A DNA stretch of 64,000 nt from Apium graveolens (GCF_009905375.1 NC_133649.1:225577275-225641274); one strand, 5' to 3'; shown: positions 44,998 through 56,968, counted from the first letter of the stretch. Numbers and translations: made by a program. Notes: generated by a model from the letters alone, not told the origin.

Positions 44998-46902
44998 ATG
45001 TCTGACAAGTTGGAAGCTAGACTTACAGAGACAACAATGATTGACATCAAAAAACAGCTCAGGAAAAACTCTGATCTTGCAACCAAGGTGGATTCCTTGG
45101 ACAAAAGAATGGTTGCTATGGAAGCTTCTCTTACAGCAATCCATCTACACCAAGCACAACAAACAGACTTGCTGCAGAAACTGGTGGCTGCACAGACCTC
45201 CTCCTCTACTCATCTTGATGATAACAAAAAGGTGGAGAAAGAGAGTTCTAGGAGTGAGGGGGAGCAAAAAGTGCTTAACATTCAAGTAAGTAAAGCAATT
45301 GTGCCAACAATTGCTTTCACAAAGCCACCAACCAAAGATAGCATTGATCTGATAAATAAAGCAGCAGCCACTTTGAGAGCAGTTGAGAAGAAGCAGTTTA
45401 GTCCAATAAACTGGGAGAAAATTGATGAGGATATTCAAAAGAAGTTTGGTCTAGCAAAGAATCCAGAAAAATCAGTCATTCATCACTCTCAAGTCAGGAA
45501 AATTTCTGTGAATGATATGAGCATGAACTATCTGAAAAAAGGCCAGACATCCTGCATCAAATCCCCAAAGGCAGATCTAATCATGAAGCCAAAGGTGAAC
45601 TACCCAAAATCTTCACTAAAGAATCCTTTGGACACAGTGTATAAGACACCAAAGCCTGATGAGAAGAAATTGTTGTCAAGATCTATTGCATTCTACAAGG
45701 ATCCAGCTGATTCAGTATTGAAAAGGAGAATTGCCAAAGTTCTCAGAAATGGTAAGGAAATCTGTGTGGTGGCTGGACACCCTCAATTTGCTGAAGCAAA
45801 AAGAGAAGAAAATGCAAGATTGAAGCAAGAAAAGAAGCAAGTTGCTCTAGATGCTAAAAAGCTCAAACAAAAGAAGGAGCAAGCTGCTATCTTGGCCAAG
45901 TTGCAAGCTGTGAAACCCACACAACAAATTCCTGAACAACCATCTGAAACCACTGGATCTAAGGATCTGAAAATGCAAGAAGAATCACAGCAGAAAAGAA
46001 GGTTTAGATACAAACTTCACTCCAAGAGAAAAGTGAACTTTGATAAAGAAGGATTGGAAGATCAGTTTCCCAAAAAGTCTACTTCTACAACAACTCAAAC
46101 ATCCATGCCCTCTGTGGCATATGAAAAATTCAAGATAGATCCATCCAAGAATTTCCATGGTGAACCTATCATTCCAAAGGATGAGCCAATAGACTGGGAT
46201 AGTCTACCAATTCCTGAACTCAATCTACCTCATTTCATGAAGCCAAAGAAGACAAAGACCAGAGCATTCATGAAAGTGAAGCCCTCAACTCTCAGATCCA
46301 AGTCCCTAACCAAAGCTCAAACCAAGGTCAACAAGGGAGATATCATGTACATCTGTGACATCAAGGAATTCTTAGATCTAAACCTCTATCTAGATGAACT
46401 GGGAGAAATTAGAGGGATTGATGCTTACAGGAATCTACATGAAAGGTTAGTATTCAAGTACAAGGGAGGAAAAGAGATATCATGGCCACTTCACAGGATT
46501 CTTCAAGAGAGCCAATCTGTACTGATAAAAGTTTATTCCTCCTTCAAAAAGAACTTTGGATTCAATGTGATAGCTAGAAGATTAGTTCTAAAGAAGATCG
46601 AAGAACTGAGGAGTATTAGAGCCAAAGATGCACTCCCAAAGACTTTAACTATTCCTTACACAGGGAGTAGAGTGCATCTAAGGCCCTACTGGCTGATGGA
46701 ATTCATGGATGATAAAGGAGTTAGAAGATTCTTCAGATTAGAAGACCAGTTGAGCATCTCTAGCAATGAGACTCTTCTGGAAATGCAAGGAATGCTAGAT
46801 CTCTCAGAATCTGATGAACTTGAATTCCACAGACAGCTCCAAAATCAAATAGAAGAAAATAACAGGAGGCTTGGGAAGAAATCCAGACAATCAAGGAAAT
46901 AG
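44998..46902 (+). pseudogene. ORF3 C-terminal part (RLC-3), conserved domain
   Basis: 634 codons in the same frame as the middle part, so only two stops separate them. Residues 1-60 are a coiled coil (DKLEARLTETTMIDIKKQL, NSDLATKVDSLDKRMVAM). A Lys/Gln-rich helical region (EENARLKQEKKQVALDAKK) follows, then basic linkers and a C-terminal domain of about 190 residues with GDIMYICDIKEFLDLNLYLD, YKGGKEISWPLHRILQES, VHLRPYWLMEFMDDKGVRRF and the end GKKSRQSRK. RLC-1 retains the same C-terminus with mostly silent differences. No enzyme motif is recognised. The basic and coiled-coil character suggests a nucleic-acid or protein scaffold role, which is a guess. An envelope role is not supported: no membrane anchor is seen. 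Confidence 0.78.
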
Positions 46903-47095
46903 ATCAATTTGCTCAGAATAGAGGAGCACCTTGAAAATGACTGTGAGCAAATCTTTGTACACTTTGTCTTGTAAACTTTTCAGTAAATAATGCAGCACTT
47001 TTTAGTTTTATCTACTACCTTTTAAATCTGTATTTTTAGGGTGTTTTTTTATCATCAAGTTTCTCTTAATTTATGGCTACAATTCTAGTTGACAT

Positions 47096-47109
47096 AAATT
47101 GGGGGAGAT
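47096..47109 (+). promoter_or_regulatory. Polypurine tract of RLC-3
   Basis: AAATTGGGGGAGAT precedes the 3' LTR start TGTTGGG; RLC-1 has the identical sequence before its LTR. Confidence 0.88.
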
Positions 47110-47909
47110 TGTTGGGAATATGTTATGAACTTGATGATTACATTAACAAAACACCTTAGTAGATTTAACTTAGTGAAAAATGTAGCACTCGACGGATGAT
47201 CAGATATAGTCCCGACGGATGACTCAATATAGTCCCAACGGATGATGATTTGACATCCATCGAGTGAGTAGCTTATGTAACAATAAGTATTGTAACACAT
47301 TTCTGTGAACAACTTTATATAGATCCTGTAGTAGCATATGAGTCATGTTGACTATTATTAGATATGCTGAATAGGCTGATTAATTGTAAATATAAGATGT
47401 CTTATGATTCTGCATAAGTGAAATGAAGTCAAGTGTCAAATAGCTACCCGACGGATGATCAACAAAGCTACCAGACGGATGATCAACAAGGCAACCCGAC
47501 GGATGACAAGCATGTACCCGACGGATGATCAATTCAAACATCTGTTGACAGTGACAAAACAGTCACATGCGTTGGGTGTTTACAAAAGGAATGTGGGGCC
47601 TGTTTAACAGGAAATGAAGAACAAAGAAGCATTACCATTTACATGCAAGTTAAGAAGATTTTCAAAGATGCTAGAATAGAGTAGTGAAGTAGCATGGAGT
47701 TTGACTTGATAGTTTTGTTTTATAATCCTTTCTTATTACCATGTAAACTTGGTGATATATAAACCAAGTGTAGCTAGTGAAACAAACAACTAAGCAAACA
47801 CTTTTAGAAGAGAAATGGAAAAGGCTGTAACTGTTAAGAATTTCTCTGTAGTTTGTTTGTTCACTTGTAAAGCAGCTGTGAGACAATTTGTTCTTCACAG
47901 AGTTCTTCA

Positions 47910-47967
<58 letters not shown>

Positions 47968-48182
47968 GGTGAATACTTTCAAATCCACCAGAAAGTTTTA
48001 AAAGCATGTGTCTTTTATTACTTTATGTTTTTGATTCACTTAACTTGTTATTCCGCACCTTGCAAATCAAAACACTTATATATATAGTTTAAGTTAGAAC
48101 ATTTTATAGTTCAAGAAAAAGGTTACTAGAATTACATTCAACCCCCCCCCTGTAATTCTTGCTGCATTGTTAGGGACTAACA
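47110..48182 (+). repeat. 3' LTR of RLC-3, 1073 bp
   Basis: TGTTGGGAATATG to GGGACTAACA, followed by CATGT. Eight GACGGATGA-type motifs lie at 47188-47267 and 47447-47529, one more than in the 5' LTR (extra unit around 47222-47245). An AT microsatellite lies at about 47914-47966. Confidence 0.92.
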
Positions 48183-48187
48183 CATGT

Positions 48188-50825
48188 TTTTTTGAGGGCT
48201 TAAAAAAATTAAGCAGAACATGTGTGATCTTGTAGAATGTAATTTTTTTTTAGTGGATTAACTTTTAATTATGCATTATCATGCATTTATATGGTTATTT
48301 AATATCATGTTTATATGTGTTGGGTGTATTAATCAGCCTAATAAAATTTGTAAATTTGTTGTCATTGGCAAACTTTATTGTCAAGATTTGTATTTAGGTG
48401 CTAATTAGAATAGTTAGCACATTACTATACTATTTGGTTGGCTTGTTTTTTTATTAAGGCTATCTATTTAAATTATTATAGTCATGTGCTTGATTGCCGT
48501 CTTCAGGCTTTATAAAATGTTAGAATTATACAGAGCAATGTTTGTATATACGTACGTGGTTAGGAAAAATAGTCAACCAACTTATGTTATGTTCATAAAT
48601 TTGGTATTTGTTTTGTTCACATGCTAATATAATAAGTTTGGTTTTTGTCTCTCATTAATATTTTGGGAGGTAAATATTTTGATATATTAAATGCTTATTT
48701 AAGAGCCTTAATTGATGTGTTTGTAATGTTGGGTAACTATGCATGCGCACAAGTTGTTATAAGATAGTGTGGTGAGAGGTTTCACCACTTTTGGGATGCC
48801 TAGTCTGCTTTTAATTATTGCTTATAGTTGATTAATTAATTAATTAATTAATTAATTAATCACGTGTTCCAAATAATATGTGAAATATTCGGGGAAAAAA
48901 ACCTCATTAGACTTGGTACTCAAAAAGTACAGGTTTGAGGTCGGCACAAAATATTAATTTTTCTGGTTGGATTTTTTCCTTCGGTTAAATTATTATTTTT
49001 TGTGTTGGTGTCAGTTTACTACAGCAGTAACATATGAGCTTATTATGGTAGTCTAAGGGATACCTAATAAAGCAATATTGATATCAATTTTGTATGTTGA
49101 AAAATGAATTCAACATGTGGTTAATTAACCCTAACGCATCGGGTGATCGAGAATCGCCGAATGTGTGTTATTTAATATTATATTTCTTTCGTACATGTGA
49201 GATATGATGAGAGTTTTTGGGCCAGTTTGACTGGTGATGGGCGTGTGACTGCCGAGGCAGTGCCTAAATATGGCGACCCTTGCGGTGCCTAATAAAGTTG
49301 TACCGATAACCGCTCACGCAAAAAACTCAGAAAAAATCAGTTAGGTGAATTTCAAGAGATGGCAATAAATATGTGTTTTTTTTGCCTAACCACTTTGAAT
49401 CTTGTGAGGTTCTTGACTGAGGATACACCTAAGTTGAAAGAATATGAGTTTGATGCTCAGCTTGTGAGTGTAGTCCAAACTTTGAACCACTCGAAATTCT
49501 TACGAGTGTGGGGGTGTCTTGCAAAAGGTTCTTGTACCAGAACCAAAGTGGGTGAAAATTGGTCTAGGAATGGTAGACTATATTTTATTGGGAATATGCC
49601 TAAATGTGTGGCATATAAGTTTCTTGTGCACGAGTCAAAAATCCCCGACATACATAAGAATATAATAATGGTGTCGAGAAATGTTTCAATTTTGTTTTGA
49701 ATATATATTTCCTCGAAAAAACCAAAGGAAGGTCCACTTCGACGAATCAGACACGTAAGAAAAGACTCAAATTTAGTGAAAGATGTGTGAGTCTAAATGG
49801 GCACCAAAATTAATGATTTCAAATATTACGATTAAGTTGCTAATTTGAGGACGCTTAAATTGAGTAACTAGATCAATATGAATTGCTAATTTGAGGACGC
49901 TCAAATTTGGTAAATTGGTGGATTGATATTTCTAATTTTTGGGACGCTGAAAATTGGTAATTTAAATTATGAATTGGAGCATTGATGTAAGGTAGAGTAT
50001 GTAGTTCTTTTAAATTCGTACAAAATCAAACATGAATGACAAAGAATGAAAATTTTGTATTGTGGAAGTGACTTGTATGGAATGTCGAGGCATATTTGTC
50101 GTTGACTTAATTCCATAAGAATAATTATTCTCAACGAGAGTTATCAATATTGATTACATCATGTCAATATATAACAATGCGGATCCGCTAACCAAAGGGT
50201 TAAGAAGATAGTTAGTTGAGAATCATCAAAATGAATGAGACTAAAGCCCATACAAAAAGTCATTACAAAGGAAACCCAACCTTGTTGACTGGAGATCCCA
50301 AGATCTTGGTTCAATGGGACAACCTAACTGTAAAGACTTAGTGAGATCACTGTGGGGGTTTTACTCCCGGATCCATTCTTATGATGAAAACAGTGATAAA
50401 ATACAGAAAAGGCTAAGCTATGCTTTTAATGATCCTTATTTGTCGATATGCCGAACAAATAATATGTTGGTATTTTTATAAGATCACCTATGTGAGTGAA
50501 GTGGGGCCGCTTCAAGAAGGAATTGTGGGGGCCAATTCCGGGTAAAACTCACAGAACCAAGCTAAAGCTCAGGACCAAAATGGGCTTAACAGTGAGAACT
50601 GAACAAATATAGGAAATAATTCAGTGGGGAATATATCATCATTTTACAATATAGAACGGCAGTTCAAGGTCAACGCGACTACTGAAATTCTAGAAATATA
50701 AATATGTTCTTCCAAGGGAAGGTTCAAGGGATAAAGCCTACTTATCCTATGCTAGTTTCTTCCGTATGCTCTATCTCCGAGTCATAATATCCTTTTATAA
50801 TGTCAATTTTATTCATGTGGGGGAT
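48188..50825 (+). pseudogene. RLC-2 internal remnant: integrase and RNase H pieces
   Basis: In 49359-49700 the frame LNHSKFLRVWGCLAKGSC, GRLYFIGNMPKCVAYKFLV and ESKIPDIHKNIIM matches the end of a copia integrase (the FRVWGC...FIGY...AYRF...DIHKNTIMESRN pattern). Near 50160-50215 MYNNADPLTKGLRR matches the RNase H end of copia pol. Between them, 49820-49970 has three imperfect repeats of CTAATTTGAGGACGCT. 48188-49350 shows no coding signal; a TTAA microsatellite lies at about 48832-48861. RT is missing. Confidence 0.75.
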
Positions 50826-51293
50826 TGTTGGAGTAATATGAATAATATTATATTATATTTCTATATTTTATTTTTTAACTCCTAATTTAATGTTATAATA
50901 ATGTGGAGGTTACACTATTAATGAGTTCCGTAAGTTACAAAATATTTTATATCTATTTATACATATTTAGTGTCTTGAAAAAAGGGTGTGAAAAGGAAAT
51001 ATAACTTCTTAAACTATATATATTTTATATATCGTCATTGAGAGGTTTGGAGGATCAACTCAGTGGGATAGAGCAATATGTGTTCGGTTCGTAGGAGGTG
51101 AATTTGCAAGTGCTTCAAATTACCTCTGTTCGTTGTATCCTGGGAGACGAAAGCCGATTGACATTCAAGCACGATATGGAAGGGGATGATTTGTCTTAAG
51201 GACAGCGTGGTTTTTACGTGCCTCAAACTTTTTCCGGTATTTTAAATTCAAGTAATCTCAATTTCAGGTAACATTTTTACTATACTTCCGACA
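50826..51293 (+). repeat. 3' LTR of RLC-2
   Basis: TGTTGGAGTAATATG to ACTTCCGACA after TCATGTGGGGGAT, followed by cattc. It pairs with 32132-32601. Confidence 0.87.
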
Positions 51294-51614
51294 CATTCAT
51301 GAGAAAACACAAGGAAAAGAACAAATAAATATTGGGGTTGTTTCCCAGCCATTCTATCGTTGCATTGCGGTAGTCTCATCAACGGCGATGAAAAATTACT
51401 ATAGCCCCCAATGAAACACTACGACAAGTACACCCCATCCAAGTTGGCTGGGGATAATTTGCCATAAACATTTGTATGAAGCATAACAATACATCTTCGT
51501 ACAGTGTAGAGCCTGCATCTTTGTTATTCTAGATACTTTTACTTTTTAGTATTATTTCCTGCAGAATGCTTTCTTCTCCCAATGCAGCTCTCAGAGATTT
51601 GCTATAAATATATA

Positions 51615-51873
51615 CTCCCTCTGTCCCTAAATACTTTTCCCATTTGTGTCGAACACGTTTGCCAATGCACGTTTTTTATTGTTAATATCTTTAATTTCGT
51701 ATTAGTATTAAATATAAAAACTTCACTATATTAAAGTACTCATAAACACGAATATAACAAGATCACTCATGACTATGTTTGATCTTATAGATTAACCATA
51801 AATTAATAGTCAATCGTTTAACGTGAACAGTGATAAAAGTCAAAATGAGAAAAATATTGTGGGACAGGGGGAG
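51615..51873. mobile_element. Stowaway-type MITE, 259 bp
   Basis: Terminal inverted repeats CTCCCTCTGTCCC (51615-51627) and GGGACAGGGGGAG (51861-51873) are flanked by TA on both sides (51613-51614 and 51874-51875). TIR sequence, size and TA duplication match the Tc1/mariner-derived Stowaway class. No coding capacity. Confidence 0.92.
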
Positions 51874-51875
51874 TA

Positions 51876-54800
51876 ACAATCGGGCAATTATTGTAGCCCT
51901 TGGAGTATGTAGGGCGGATAAGGTGTGTTGCCCTCATTCTACAACAGACATTGGAACTTTAACCCCGCAAATTTTTCTTCCTATGATAGGTTCCTTAACG
52001 TATATAGGAGATTGGTTTAGATAATGAGATATAGACCGGGTGATGACTAAGTTGAACCTAAATATCTTTACAAATACAAGTATCTTCCGGTGCAGCATAA
52101 TGCTAAATACCAAATAGAGCGAATCAGCAAATTTTAAGCTAAGTCTTTTTATATCTCTTATGTATATAATAGAAAAATAAGGGTATAATTTCATGACTAA
52201 ATTATCCGTATTTTTAATATTTATATAAAAAATGTGGTTTGTGGGAATCAAACTCAAGTTATTTCATTTAACTGTATAACCTCTTATCACTACACCATAT
52301 TGTCACATGAAACACATAATATGTAATTGTACTAAATGAATATTTTATTTAACTTTAAATATACTTATTTGAATTCCGCAAAAAAAAAGATAGTTAGTTG
52401 AATATTTGTACAGTTAATTTTAAAAAATTGAATTCTAGATATAAAATTAGGCATAGTACATAAATGGATTATTATCTTATTTATTAATCATTTTTTAGTT
52501 TGAAAATTTATCTCATATACTTTTAACATATTTTTTATTATAAAAAGTAATTAAAATGTACATATATAATTTTTTTTAAAAATATTGAAAATCGAATCGC
52601 TTATATATAAATAATCTATATTGGTATTATATATTTAGATAAGTTCGAATTATAATGAGTCAATGCATTTTAGAACTTGACTCATTGTTCAAAAAATACT
52701 CGAAATTTGAATACATGACCCGGCCGAAACACATCGTCACATTCTACGTTTAGTAAATTTAAATTACAAGCTCGGCGAGAATATCTTACCAATAATGTGA
52801 AAATTTTTAATATCTTATATTAATATAAATTAATGTGTTTGAAGCCTTTATAGGATCAAGTCAATTGATTATTTATATTAAAATTAGTAACTTCACTGGT
52901 AACGCATTATTATTTTTGGGATTTGTCCCAATTTTAAGAATATTTGAATTTGAAATGAGATCTCACTAGATTTGTTAAAACTACGATGATATATTAAATC
53001 GATTTATTTTTCATTTTTCACTTTAAAAAAACTAACTTTTAAAAAAGAATTCTTTTCGATCAGTAATATTCATTGATCATGATAATATTGTACGAATATT
53101 TTGAATTATTTTAATATTTTGAATTATTCAAATAAAAGTTATATATATACTATATTGTAGAATTTGATTTAATGCATTTTATATTATTTAAGAAAAAAAA
53201 ACATATATTGTTCAATAATTTGAAGGAACTAACCAGTTCAACTGATATTTATAAAACTTTATCGAACTGAAAATTTTTAATTTTAGAAGAATAGTATAAA
53301 ATGTTATCAAATTATCATATGAAGAAATATTAGAGCCGTAATGAAAAAAACTTAAAAACGGTTTAAATAACGATATAAATACAATTTTTCTTTCGAATTC
53401 TTGAAAAAAATCATGAATATCAATAATAAGTCTTAAAAATATATAATTCATTTTTATGTTACAACCATGATTGATATCCGGTTGCGTAAAAAATAGATAT
53501 GGATTGTTTGTTTGTGATAATGGAATACCATATATAAATTATAGCAATTTATTTATTACATAATTTTAATTTTTGAATAATTATAAATGCATGTTATTTA
53601 AGTGATCAATTATCTCACTAGATGTTAATAATGATTATGCATGCACATAAATAAGATATGTAACATATAAATAATTGAAATCATCATAATTTACTAAGAT
53701 TACAATAATTTATATGTTAACACACACATATAACTTAATCTTATTTTGTTAACAGTAGTGTAAATAAAAAACTAACATTTCTCATACCTACATGCGTTGA
53801 ATTTCAAAAACTAATATTTTTCATTAAAATCAACTTTAATATTAACAATATATTATGATTGCAAGTCATTATGAATTCAGTTATGGATTTTTTATCTTTT
53901 TAAATTGAGTAAGTTAATTTTAAGTTAGTAATGAACTTAGTCATATAAGCGAAAAATCTCAAATAGTTTATTTAAATAAAATTCAAGATTTTGGTCAACT
54001 CTGTATTTAACATATATGTTAATTTGTAGTTTTGTATTTGTAAGCTAACGGCATTCTATAAATTAGTTTAATCGTTTCGTTTTAAACGTACACTTACTAC
54101 TTTGTTTATATTCATTTATTAAATATAAAATAACGGGTAAGAAAAATATAATATAATAATAGTTGAGGGATATTCACTCTTAAAAGTGAGGAAGCATTAG
54201 AAATTTCTAATGTTATAGAGGGAACATGAATCTTGTTGGAGAGAAATTTTATCTCCATTTGTTCAAAATTTGACTCAAGAGCCTATATAAGGATATTGTT
54301 GAAATTGTTGTACAAACATTATAATTGCATGAAGTATAAAAAAACTCTAGAAAATGACATGTGCCTCGCACGGGTTATTATGACAGTTTATACATTACAA
54401 GATGAGAAGAATAATTATTGGGAAGTTATAATTGGTTATCCTCCGCTAAATGTTCTTGTCATTTGTTTATTAGATAATAAAGAGTGTCCATCTGCTGTTT
54501 AGTTTGTGTCTATGTATACCATCAGCCTATATGATTACTTAGAACTGTCAATAGAGAGTAGAGACTGACTATAGCAGTTTGCATGAAATGACAGCGATTG
54601 AGTTATAGTTCCATAAAGTGAGAGAGATTGTGACTAACAGTTTGTGCCCCTGGAGAAATTGCCATAACTTGTACAATAATAGCTGAAGTTAATATTTTTT
54701 AGAATTGCTGATCAAATCTTTGGAATGTGGATGCTTACATTAAGTTGGCAATTAGCACAATATGTCGCATGAAGTGTGAGTATGAGCCTATGAGGGGTAC

Positions 54801-54940
54801 CTGGAACTGTGGGTATACCAAGAAATAATGAAATATATCCTGCAACAACAGTCTCATTCCGGATGACCTTTTGCATGCATCATGTAGAAAAGATATAGCT
54901 GTTTGTACACAAGTTGTAGGTCCCTCGAGCATAACTAAAT
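51876..54940. other. AT-rich stretch without recognised gene
   Basis: No frame with a known domain on either strand; the longer ORFs (up to 107 codons) have AT-driven composition and no motif. Nothing structural beyond poly(A)/poly(T) runs was noticed. Confidence 0.5.
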
Positions 54941-54946
54941 GGTGGC

Positions 54947-55070
54947 TGTGGTCTACCATTTTGTACACAAATCAAACAATGTACTTTAAATCTATTCGGA
55001 TTATCCGGCATAGCTTCTTTCGAAAAATATGTCCACACGTGCGATGATTGTCTCGAACTCGTAGCACCTA
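54947..55070 (-). pseudogene. BED zinc-finger fragment, opposite to the hAT transposase
   Basis: On the minus strand 55070-54947 reads SSHVWTYFSKEAMPDNPN, RFKVHCLICVQNG and YARGTYNL. This fits the BED finger plan: the aromatic W..F pair, CX2C, and the GTSNL-like turn. The following His pair is absent, so the finger is incomplete. It is preceded on the minus strand by TTTTTAATTTCTGTAG, which could be an intron end. BED fingers are the DNA-binding N-terminus of plant hAT transposases. The neighbouring plus-strand hAT ORF lacks exactly this part. Confidence 0.65.
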
Positions 55071-55097
55071 CAGAAATTAAAAAACGAATAAAATTAA

Positions 55098-56735
55098 AAA
55101 CGAAATGGTGAGAGTGATAATTTAGAATATATGATGAAAACTACGATAAATCCGGCATTTAGAAAAATTCCTAGAAACACACTAAAACGGCACACAATAA
55201 CACAATATCATTGCGCTAGAGCACAATTAATTGAATTTTTTCGAGAATTTGATGGTATGGTTTCGTTAACTAGTGATTGTTGGAGTTCGAGTCAAGGTGA
55301 GCCTTATATATGTGTTACCGTTCATTGGATTGGTGTCGAATACATGTTACAAAAACGAATTATTGCATTTGATGTTATGGACGAATCACACACCGGTTAT
55401 AATATTATGTCTAGAATTTTAGATACAATTAAAGAATTTAATTTGTTTAACAAGGTATTCACAATTTTCTTAGATAATGCTGCTAATAACAACAAATGTA
55501 TTAATTATATTAGGACCGAAATTCCTTTAGTTTTAGATGGAGTATTTTTACACATTAGATGTTGTGCTCACATAGTTAACTTAACGGCTCAAGTAGGAAT
55601 TCAACAAATAACTAATTTATTAGAACCTATTAGGAAGGTAATTAAGTATCTACGTTTGGCGGGTAAATATAGGTCTAGGTACAAGAAATTGTGTAAAGAA
55701 AATGGACTAAGGCCGAAAAAATGGGGTATCGATTGTCCTACAAGATGGAGTTCGACATATAAATTACTTGTTGAAGCAATTAAATATAAACCCATTATTA
55801 CCATCTTATATAACGACGATCCAATTCACCAATACGAAGGAGGAATTATTACCGAGGAAGATTGGGAATTAGCATCTACTGTACGTGACATACTTTATTG
55901 TTTTGCGCATGCTACTAAAGTTTTTTCTTATGTTTATGAACCAAATGTACACCATTGTATCATTGAATGTGTTAGTATTGTTACTACTTTAAAGGAATAC
56001 GAAGAAAATGATAATTTTAGTGATATTATTAAGGATATGAAAATTAAATGGATCGAATACTTTACCGAATTTCCGTATATTTATGGTATTGCATGTCTTC
56101 TTGATCCCGGTGTTAGGAAGGAAGGTTTAGAAAATATGTTAGAACATTATTATGCTGTGTTAGGAGTTTCATATAATCATGTTTTATATGTAACTAATTG
56201 TTTAAATTTGTTGTTTCGTCTTATAGATATGTATGCTCCAAAAACTCAAAGTACTATACCACCAAAGAGTAGTAATACTTCTAGTAGGTTTAGTAGTACC
56301 ATTTCATCTATACTAACCAAAAAACAAAAATGTAGAATTTCCCAGTCATCTACCGTACCTTCTTCTGCCACTAGTATGGTTCACGAATTTTTTTCATATA
56401 GTTATGAGTTAAATGATGATTTTGATATACTAACATGGTGGAAGAATCATGAGTTACAATTTCCGGTTTTAGCAAAAATTGCAAAGGATATTTTAGTTGT
56501 CCCCGCTTCTACAATTGCGTCCGAGTCCGCTTTTAGTGCAGGCAGAAGAGTGTTAGATGAGAAGAGATCCAGTCTTGCGCCAGACGTTGTAAAAATTTTA
56601 GTTTGCAAAAAAGATTGGGATCAAGCCGATAAAAGACAACAAGGAAGGAAAGAAGACTCTGACGATGACGACGAGCCATGGATGACAATGGATACTTCAT
56701 CCGAATCGGGAACCTCAACTAGCGAACAACTTTAG
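55098..56735 (+). pseudogene. hAT transposase (RICESLEEPER-type), N-terminally truncated
   Basis: 534 codons from the Met at 55131 (open from 55098). It has the hAT core with FDGMVSLTSDCWSSSQGEPY, FTIFLDNAANNNKC, IRCCAHIVNLTAQVGIQ and IDCPTRWSSTYKLL. It ends with the dimerisation region FDILTWWKNHELQFPVLAKI, VPASTIASESAFSAGRRVLD and SSLAPDVVKILVC, then an acidic Ser-rich tail. Family members have about 650-700 residues with a BED finger first; here it is missing and a BED-like piece lies inverted just upstream. The frame itself has no stop, so loss of the N-terminus appears recent or the remainder was kept. Whether it is transposon-derived or domesticated cannot be told from this copy; the terminal repeats at 57260-57526 favour a transposon. 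Confidence 0.85.
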
Positions 56736-56756
56736 AACAAATATTTAATGTAATTT

Positions 56757-56968
56757 TTTTTTAAGTTTTAATATCATTTGATTTGTAATTTTTTAATGTT
56801 TGATACGGTTTGTTCCGTTTTTTAGAGAGAGAGGAGTCCTCTCACATCATTTGTAATTTTCTTTAATGTTTTAATATTATTTCATTTGTAATTTTTTAAT
56901 GTTTGATGCGGTTTGTTCCATTTTTTTAGAGAGGAGTCCTCTCACATAATTTGTAATTTTTTCATATT
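56757..56968 (+). repeat. Two tandem 103-bp units after the hAT ORF
   Basis: Each unit has GTTTGATACGGTTTGTTCC or its GATGCGG variant, then AGAGAGGAGTCCTCTCACAT (a short palindrome, GAGTCCTCTC type) and ATTTGTAATTTT. The units start about 103 bp apart (56798 and 56901). They lie in what would be the 3' untranslated region. Confidence 0.85.

Larger units (their letters stand above)
33235..48182 (+). mobile_element. RLC-3: large Ty1/copia element (SIRE/Maximus-like) with ORF3
   Basis: The order is 5' LTR, primer-binding site, gag, protease, integrase, RT, RNase H, spacer with promoter-like sequence, ORF3, polypurine tract and 3' LTR, flanked by CATGT. At 14.9 kb it includes about 2.1 kb of a foreign copia insertion (36236-38329). 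A third ORF after pol and the Met primer place it near the SIRE/Maximus lineage. Lesions: frameshift after gag, the RLC-4 insertion, TAG at 40297, and several breaks in ORF3. Confidence 0.9.
32132..51293 (+). mobile_element. RLC-2: degraded Ty1/copia element hosting RLC-3
   Basis: Two 470-bp LTRs (32132-32601 and 50826-51293) with about 90-95% identity by eye flank an internal region interrupted by RLC-3. The bases before the left LTR are catta and those after the right LTR cattc, a target-site duplication with one mismatch. The polypurine tract TCATGTGGGGGAT precedes the right LTR. Internal remnants are a copia integrase piece (49359-49700) and the end of RNase H (about 50120-50250). It is old: gag and most of pol are missing or unreadable. 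Confidence 0.82.

Noticed and set aside
42509..46902. Retroviral envelope gene
   Set aside because: Position fits the SIRE plan, but I see no signal peptide, membrane anchor or cleavage site in any part; called ORF3 of unknown function.
54735..54968. 77-codon minus-strand ORF as a gene
   Set aside because: It overlaps the BED-finger fragment in a different frame and shows no domain.
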